A DNA stretch of 37,040 bases from Dehalococcoidia bacterium (lineage in GTDB: Bacteria; Chloroflexota; Dehalococcoidia; UBA2979): positions 1 through 37,040 of the forward strand of contig JAQWLS010000067.1 of NCBI GenBank assembly GCA_029247135.1. Reading direction: 5' to 3'. Within the stretch, counting starts at the first letter, position 1. The number at the start of each line of letters is the position of its first letter. The position numbers and the translations under genes are program-made. Positions 34,316 to 37,040 of this stretch are shown piece after piece. A model generated the notes under the pieces. The model saw only the letters and a program-made list of their open reading frames with translations, did not search any database and had not been told where the DNA came from.

Positions 34316-35443
34316 TTAGGCCGAGATGTATTCAGTTAAACCTGCAGCAGCTCGTCCGTTTGTGAAACGGTCACCGAACCCGGCTACTTTGATTCGCTGG
34401 ATGTACTCCTTAACCTGTCGTTGTCGGACGGCACCAGCAATCTGCTCACCTTCTCGGAGAGATGCCTCATCAGTGCCGCCACCAAGAAGAGTCATAATTG
34501 CAGCATTAGAAGGTGTCCCTCGCACTGCTGGGTTCTGACCACCTGTGCCAGCGACCAAACCAAGTTCAATCTCATCAAGGTACGAGTGAATCTCTTCTGT
34601 TCTCTCCGGATCGGTCTGAGAGACATACTGTAGGTGCATCACACCAAATGCTACGTGTCGTGATTCATCTGATGCAGCGAGACGATAAATCGCCTTTTCA
34701 GCATTGTTATAAGCCATTCGCTCACCCATTCGGAAAATAGACAGTACTAGACCTTCTCCTGAGATATGCAGACGTGCTGACATTTCAGTGAAGTCACGCG
34801 CTGAGTCGATCGATGCTCCGGCCAAAGCAGCACTGGAATTCTGTTGCAACAGGCCTCCACCGTTAGCTAGGGCTCGCTTTCTAAATACATCAGCATGTCT
34901 TGCTTCGTCCATAATTTGAGAAATCAGGAACATTCGAGGTTCGTAGTAATCAGGAGAGGTCTCACTGATCCAGCGACCCGGGACGTCACCGGCAACGAAC
35001 TCAACTTCAGTTAAAAAAGTCGCAAGTTGGCATTCAGCCTGCTCGATTTCATCAGGTAGTTCTTCAAGTTCATTCCAAGGTATATCAGTCGCGGATGACC
35101 ACTGTCGTTGCACAGCTTCTTCGTAGAGCTGGGCACCATTCTTTAGCCAGACGTCAGCCTTAGTACGAATTCCGTACTTACCAATTCTTGCGGCGCTTGG
35201 GCGGGTTAACGCACCACGCGGCCTACCGGTTACGTTGTTGGTCCACTCAGGCACTTCAGCAAATGGTCCGGAGTCAACATCTTGTAGAAGTAACCCACCA
35301 CCGTTTGATGGTGCATCTAGTTCATCACCAAACGTTTCTCGCTGTTGTAGCCAGTCGAGTTTGTATCCGTTGTTCTTCCCATAGTCGAGCAATTGCTCAA
35401 ATGTGTTTGGGGCTGCGGTGTTCGCTTTGGACTTTGTGGCCAT
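34316..35443 (-). CDS. Ferritin-like (RNR-R2-type) diiron protein
   Basis: A 375-residue protein with a four-helix-bundle diiron site. Candidate ligands are Glu148 (LTEVEF), Glu180 and His183 (DEARHADVF), Glu230 (HISGEG), and Glu260 and His263 (DESRHVAF). The spacings (32, then 30 residues within each helix pair) suit the ribonucleotide reductase R2/bacterial multicomponent monooxygenase group. It begins with a basic tail (MATKSKANTAAPN). Hydroxylation or epoxidation of an organic substrate is likely; a plain oxidase or storage role is the alternative. The start at 35443 has AGGGAGG eight bases upstream; an upstream Met at 35530 overlaps the promoter. It is the first gene of the operon, next to a paralogue that lost all ligands. 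Confidence 0.82.
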   Translation of the reverse strand: MATKSKANTAAPNTFEQLLDYGKNNGYKLDWLQQRETFGDELDAPSNGGGLLLQDVDSGPFAEVPEWTNNVTGRPRGALTRPSAARIGKYGIRTKADVWLKNGAQLYEEAVQRQWSSATDIPWNELEELPDEIEQAECQLATFLTEVEFVAGDVPGRWISETSPDYYEPRMFLISQIMDEARHADVFRKRALANGGGLLQQNSSAALAGASIDSARDFTEMSARLHISGEGLVLSIFRMGERMAYNNAEKAIYRLAASDESRHVAFGVMHLQYVSQTDPERTEEIHSYLDEIELGLVAGTGGQNPAVRGTPSNAAIMTLLGGGTDEASLREGEQIAGAVRQRQVKEYIQRIKVAGFGDRFTNGRAAAGLTEYISA

Positions 35444-35498
35444 ACTTGGACCTCCCTTGTTTGCAACTTCCGTTACGTCTTTCGTATACCTGAAACTT

Positions 35499-35527
35499 AA
35501 TATAGGGGGTTTTCTAAAAATTTGAAA
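35499..35527 (-). promoter_or_regulatory. Promoter of the ferritin-like/CoA-transferase operon
   Basis: On the minus strand, TTTCAA (35522-35527) and TATATT (35499-35504; five of six -10 consensus bases) are separated by exactly 17 bp. The predicted start near 35492 gives a leader of about 50 bases before the ATG at 35443, with an excellent ribosome binding site. The spacer carries a C5 run. Confidence 0.55.
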
Positions 35528-35570
35528 CACTTTTACGTCTTTTTTGTGACTTAATTATAGATTTGATCAA

Positions 35571-35912
35571 TTAACGAATATCAATTTCGCTTGATAGTAG
35601 GATTAAATTGACCGTTTTTATCATTTGGACAACAAGATTAAATACTGTGATTAAGCTTTCTTGCGGCTTTAGTGGTTCGCGCTCAGCATGGTAGTCACCA
35701 GGTCTCATGATACATGCGCAGCGGCAATTCGATTCTGAGAATGCAATATGTTCGCCAATGAACGATTGCATGATCAGGTGACAGTTCCTCACATCAGAGT
35801 TAACTGACGTCATTGCTAAGCTGATCGGTGTCTCAAAGTCGTACGGCCAGGGGAGATAAAACTCGTTTCTCGTGGGTAGCGATTTAATTGCACGGAACTG
35901 TATATCGATAGA
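35571..35912 (-). other. Orphan 113-codon open frame without a usable start (possible gene remnant)
   Basis: The longest gene-free stretch, 35444-36022, holds the operon promoter, this frame and little else. The frame is open from a TAG at 35913-35915 to a TAA at 35571-35573, 113 codons. The translation looks protein-like (FYLPWPYDFETPISLAM, then NCRCACIMRPGDYHAEREPL with clustered Cys and His), yet the only Met is at codon 34 (35813) and no ribosome site precedes it or any earlier ATT or ATC. I do not recognise a family. It may be a decayed gene, a small gene with a rare start, or chance. Confidence 0.3.
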
Positions 35913-36022
35913 CTAGTTTCTCGAGATTATGATTTTAATATCCCGTGGATGGATGGATTTAATCGCACCGTCATGTGCAACGGGCTTATTCCCAAACGCC
36001 TATGTCTGATGGGAAGATGTGC

Positions 36023-36110
36023 TGGTGCCGGGAGTGGGACTCGAACCCACACAAGGAAATTCCTCGGCAGATTTTAAGTCTGCTGCGTCTGCCAATTCCG
36101 CCATCCCGGC
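36023..36110 (-). tRNA. tRNA-Leu (UAA), CCA encoded
   Basis: Acceptor GCCGGGA (36104-36110) pairs with the complement at 36027-36033; discriminator A at 36026 and CCA at 36023-36025. The anticodon arm is GCAGA-CTTAAAA-TCTGC, giving UAA. There is a long variable arm typical of tRNA-Leu and the T loop is GGTTCGAGTCC. Last of four tRNA genes in a leftward cluster. Confidence 0.95.
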
Positions 36111-36141
36111 ACGTCCTCGGTTGTAGTCGAGGGAATTGCTT

Positions 36142-36215
36142 TGGAGGCGCCGACCGGAATCGAACCGGTGATAAAGGTTTTGCAAACCTCTGCCTTACCA
36201 CTTGGCCACGGCGCC
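36142..36215 (-). tRNA. tRNA-Cys (GCA), CCA encoded
   Basis: Acceptor GGCGCCG (36209-36215) pairs with the complement at 36146-36152. The discriminator is U (36145), as expected for Cys, followed by CCA (36142-36144). The anticodon loop TTGCAAA gives GCA. T loop GGTTCGATTCC. Confidence 0.96.
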
Positions 36216-36287
36216 CTTAAGCACTACGAAGTCTATCAAAAGAATCGTCTAACAAGAAACTGACGTGCTCGAATAGATCAGGCGATA

Positions 36288-36373
36288 TGGTGCCCGGGAT
36301 GAGATTCGAACTCATACACCCAAAGGGCACTGCCCCCTCAAGACAGCGCGTCTGCCAATTCCGCCACCCGGGC
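36288..36373 (-). tRNA. tRNA-Leu (GAG), CCA encoded
   Basis: Acceptor GCCCGGG (36367-36373) pairs with the complement at 36292-36298. Discriminator A at 36291, CCA at 36288-36290. The anticodon arm CTGTC-TTGAGGG-GGCAG gives GAG. A long variable arm is present, as expected for Leu. Confidence 0.95.
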
Positions 36374-36390
36374 ATGGATTTCGGAGGTTT

Positions 36391-36466
36391 TGGCAGGGGA
36401 GACAGGGATCGAACCCGCGACCTACGGTGTTGGAGACCGTCGCTCTACCAACTGAGCTACTCCCCT
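36391..36466 (-). tRNA. tRNA-Trp (CCA), CCA end encoded
   Basis: Acceptor AGGGGAG (36460-36466) pairs with the complement at 36395-36401. The discriminator is G (36394), as in bacterial tRNA-Trp, and the 3' CCA is at 36391-36393. The anticodon arm ACGGT-CTCCAAC-ACCGT gives CCA. First of the four tRNA genes. Confidence 0.96.
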
Positions 36467-36500
36467 ACGACCAATCGAAATCATCGATGTGACCTAGTCG

Positions 36501-36529
36501 ACTCTAGGGGGCAAACCCCACGAGGGCAA
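36501..36529 (-). promoter_or_regulatory. Candidate promoter of the tRNA cluster
   Basis: TTGCCC (36524-36529) and TAGAGT (36501-36506), each four of six consensus bases, are 17 bp apart on the minus strand. They lie about 35 bases upstream of the first tRNA-Trp base, a sensible leader length. The spacer contains a GGGG-CAAA-CCCC palindrome. Confidence 0.45.
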
Positions 36530-36557
36530 GTATGTGTGATCAGTATATCGCTTTGCC

Positions 36558-37040
36558 TTAACTGTCGATCACGGTTTTCATCAGTATGGTGGAATCACCG
36601 CATAAGCCGTCAACGCCTAATTGCAGAGCGAGTGCTACATCAGACTCTTCTCGGATTGTCCACGTGTACAGTTTCAGAAAGTCTGGGATTTGTTTAAGTT
36701 CATCAGATGAACTGTCAGCGAGGAGAGGAAGGTGGCCTGAAATTGCGTCGAGACTTAGCTTATCTGCGACATGGACCGCAGCAGGTATTCCAGTTTGACG
36801 TGAGTAATATGAGGTCAGGCTAGTCTGCGTAAAATTTAGAGCAATATGTGCGTCTGGTAATTCCTGTCTGATTTCAGCTGCTACCAACGGTAAGAATGTC
36901 CAAATTTGAAGTCTATTTGTAACTGGGCCATCAGCTAATGCAGTAATGACGGCATCGATCCCATCACCAGTCTTCAATTGCAGCAACACGTGCTCGCCGG
37001 GCTGGAGAGCCATTGTCTCGGATCGGAGACGGCCGGTAAG
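36558..37040 (-). CDS. Glycerophosphodiester phosphodiesterase, 5' partial
   Basis: C-terminal 160 residues of a GDPD-family TIM-barrel protein that hydrolyses glycerophosphodiesters to glycerol-3-phosphate and an alcohol. The frame stays open through the window end, beyond the Met at 37013, so the true start is to the right. Visible family features are EHVLLQLKTGDG (the barrel strand normally reading LLIEIK, here with Gln in place of the usual acidic residue) and the C-terminal LYTWTIREESDVALALQLGVD, the typical last strand and helix. The catalytic N-terminal HRG motif lies outside the window. The stop is 91 bases upstream of the tRNA-Trp gene. Confidence 0.8.
   Translation of the reverse strand, partial: LTGRLRSETMALQPGEHVLLQLKTGDGIDAVITALADGPVTNRLQIWTFLPLVAAEIRQELPDAHIALNFTQTSLTSYYSRQTGIPAAVHVADKLSLDAISGHLPLLADSSSDELKQIPDFLKLYTWTIREESDVALALQLGVDGLCGDSTILMKTVIDS

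Noticed and set aside
35986-36220. Open frames on both strands through the tRNA region
   Set aside because: They run across clear tRNA-Leu and tRNA-Cys genes with full cloverleaf features, so they are not coding.
36507-36519. GGGG-CAAA-CCCC hairpin as terminator of the phosphodiesterase gene
   Set aside because: The stem is four base pairs with no T-run, and it lies inside the spacer of a candidate tRNA promoter.
1-37040. CRISPR array, insertion sequence, integrase or phage genes
   Set aside because: I saw no spaced direct repeats, transposase motifs or terminal repeats anywhere, so the tRNA cluster is not treated as an integration site.

Overview
The window looks like a stretch of chromosome from a free-living, AT-leaning bacterium. 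The most likely source is a marine Chloroflexota of the SAR202/Dehalococcoidia type. That is inferred from the gene content: many family III (CaiB/BaiF) CoA-transferases, a thiolase-like protein with a DUF35 partner, a TcuA-like flavoprotein, a membrane-anchored YvcK, and GatB-dependent tRNA amidation. No rRNA or other phylogenetic anchor is present, so this is a judgement and not a proof. I saw no IS element, prophage, CRISPR array or integrase.

Layout. 1-3032: 5'-truncated C-family DNA polymerase (DnaE2/ImuC-like), visibly more AT-rich than what follows. 3049-6929: an MFS transporter and an M1 aminopeptidase, both leftward. 7072-7503: a DinB-fold protein. 7513-10364: a leftward operon of thiolase-like protein, DUF35 zinc ribbon/OB protein and Eis-like acetyltransferase. 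10469-12370: moeA, apparently leaderless, followed by a degenerate MobB-like frame. 12354-18951: housekeeping genes (fhs, rplY, yvcK, fmt, secG, gatB). 19054-19581: a DUF402 protein.

The accessory core is 19634-35443, two operons that converge with overlapping stop codons at 28138-28141. The rightward operon encodes a cyclase-family hydrolase, a CoA-transferase with its catalytic Asp, a CoA-transferase-like protein without it, a double-hotdog protein, a tandem CoA-transferase, an atypical crotonase and a thioredoxin-fold lipoprotein. The leftward operon starts at a good promoter near 35500. It encodes an intact ferritin-like diiron protein, a paralogue that has lost the metal ligands, an FmdB zinc ribbon, a Lys-rich-tailed SCP2-like protein, a second tandem CoA-transferase and a TcuA-like FAD dehydrogenase. 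Together they read as a CoA-thioester catabolic module with a possible two-subunit diiron oxygenase. The substrate is unknown.

A theme runs through this region. Catalytic proteins are paired with inactive paralogues: three times for CoA-transferases (once as two genes, twice as fusions) and once for the ferritin-like proteins. This is the strongest candidate for an undescribed system here.

35444-36557 holds a promoter, an orphan reading frame and four leftward tRNA genes (Trp, Leu-GAG, Cys, Leu-UAA), each with an encoded CCA. The window ends inside a glycerophosphodiester phosphodiesterase gene.
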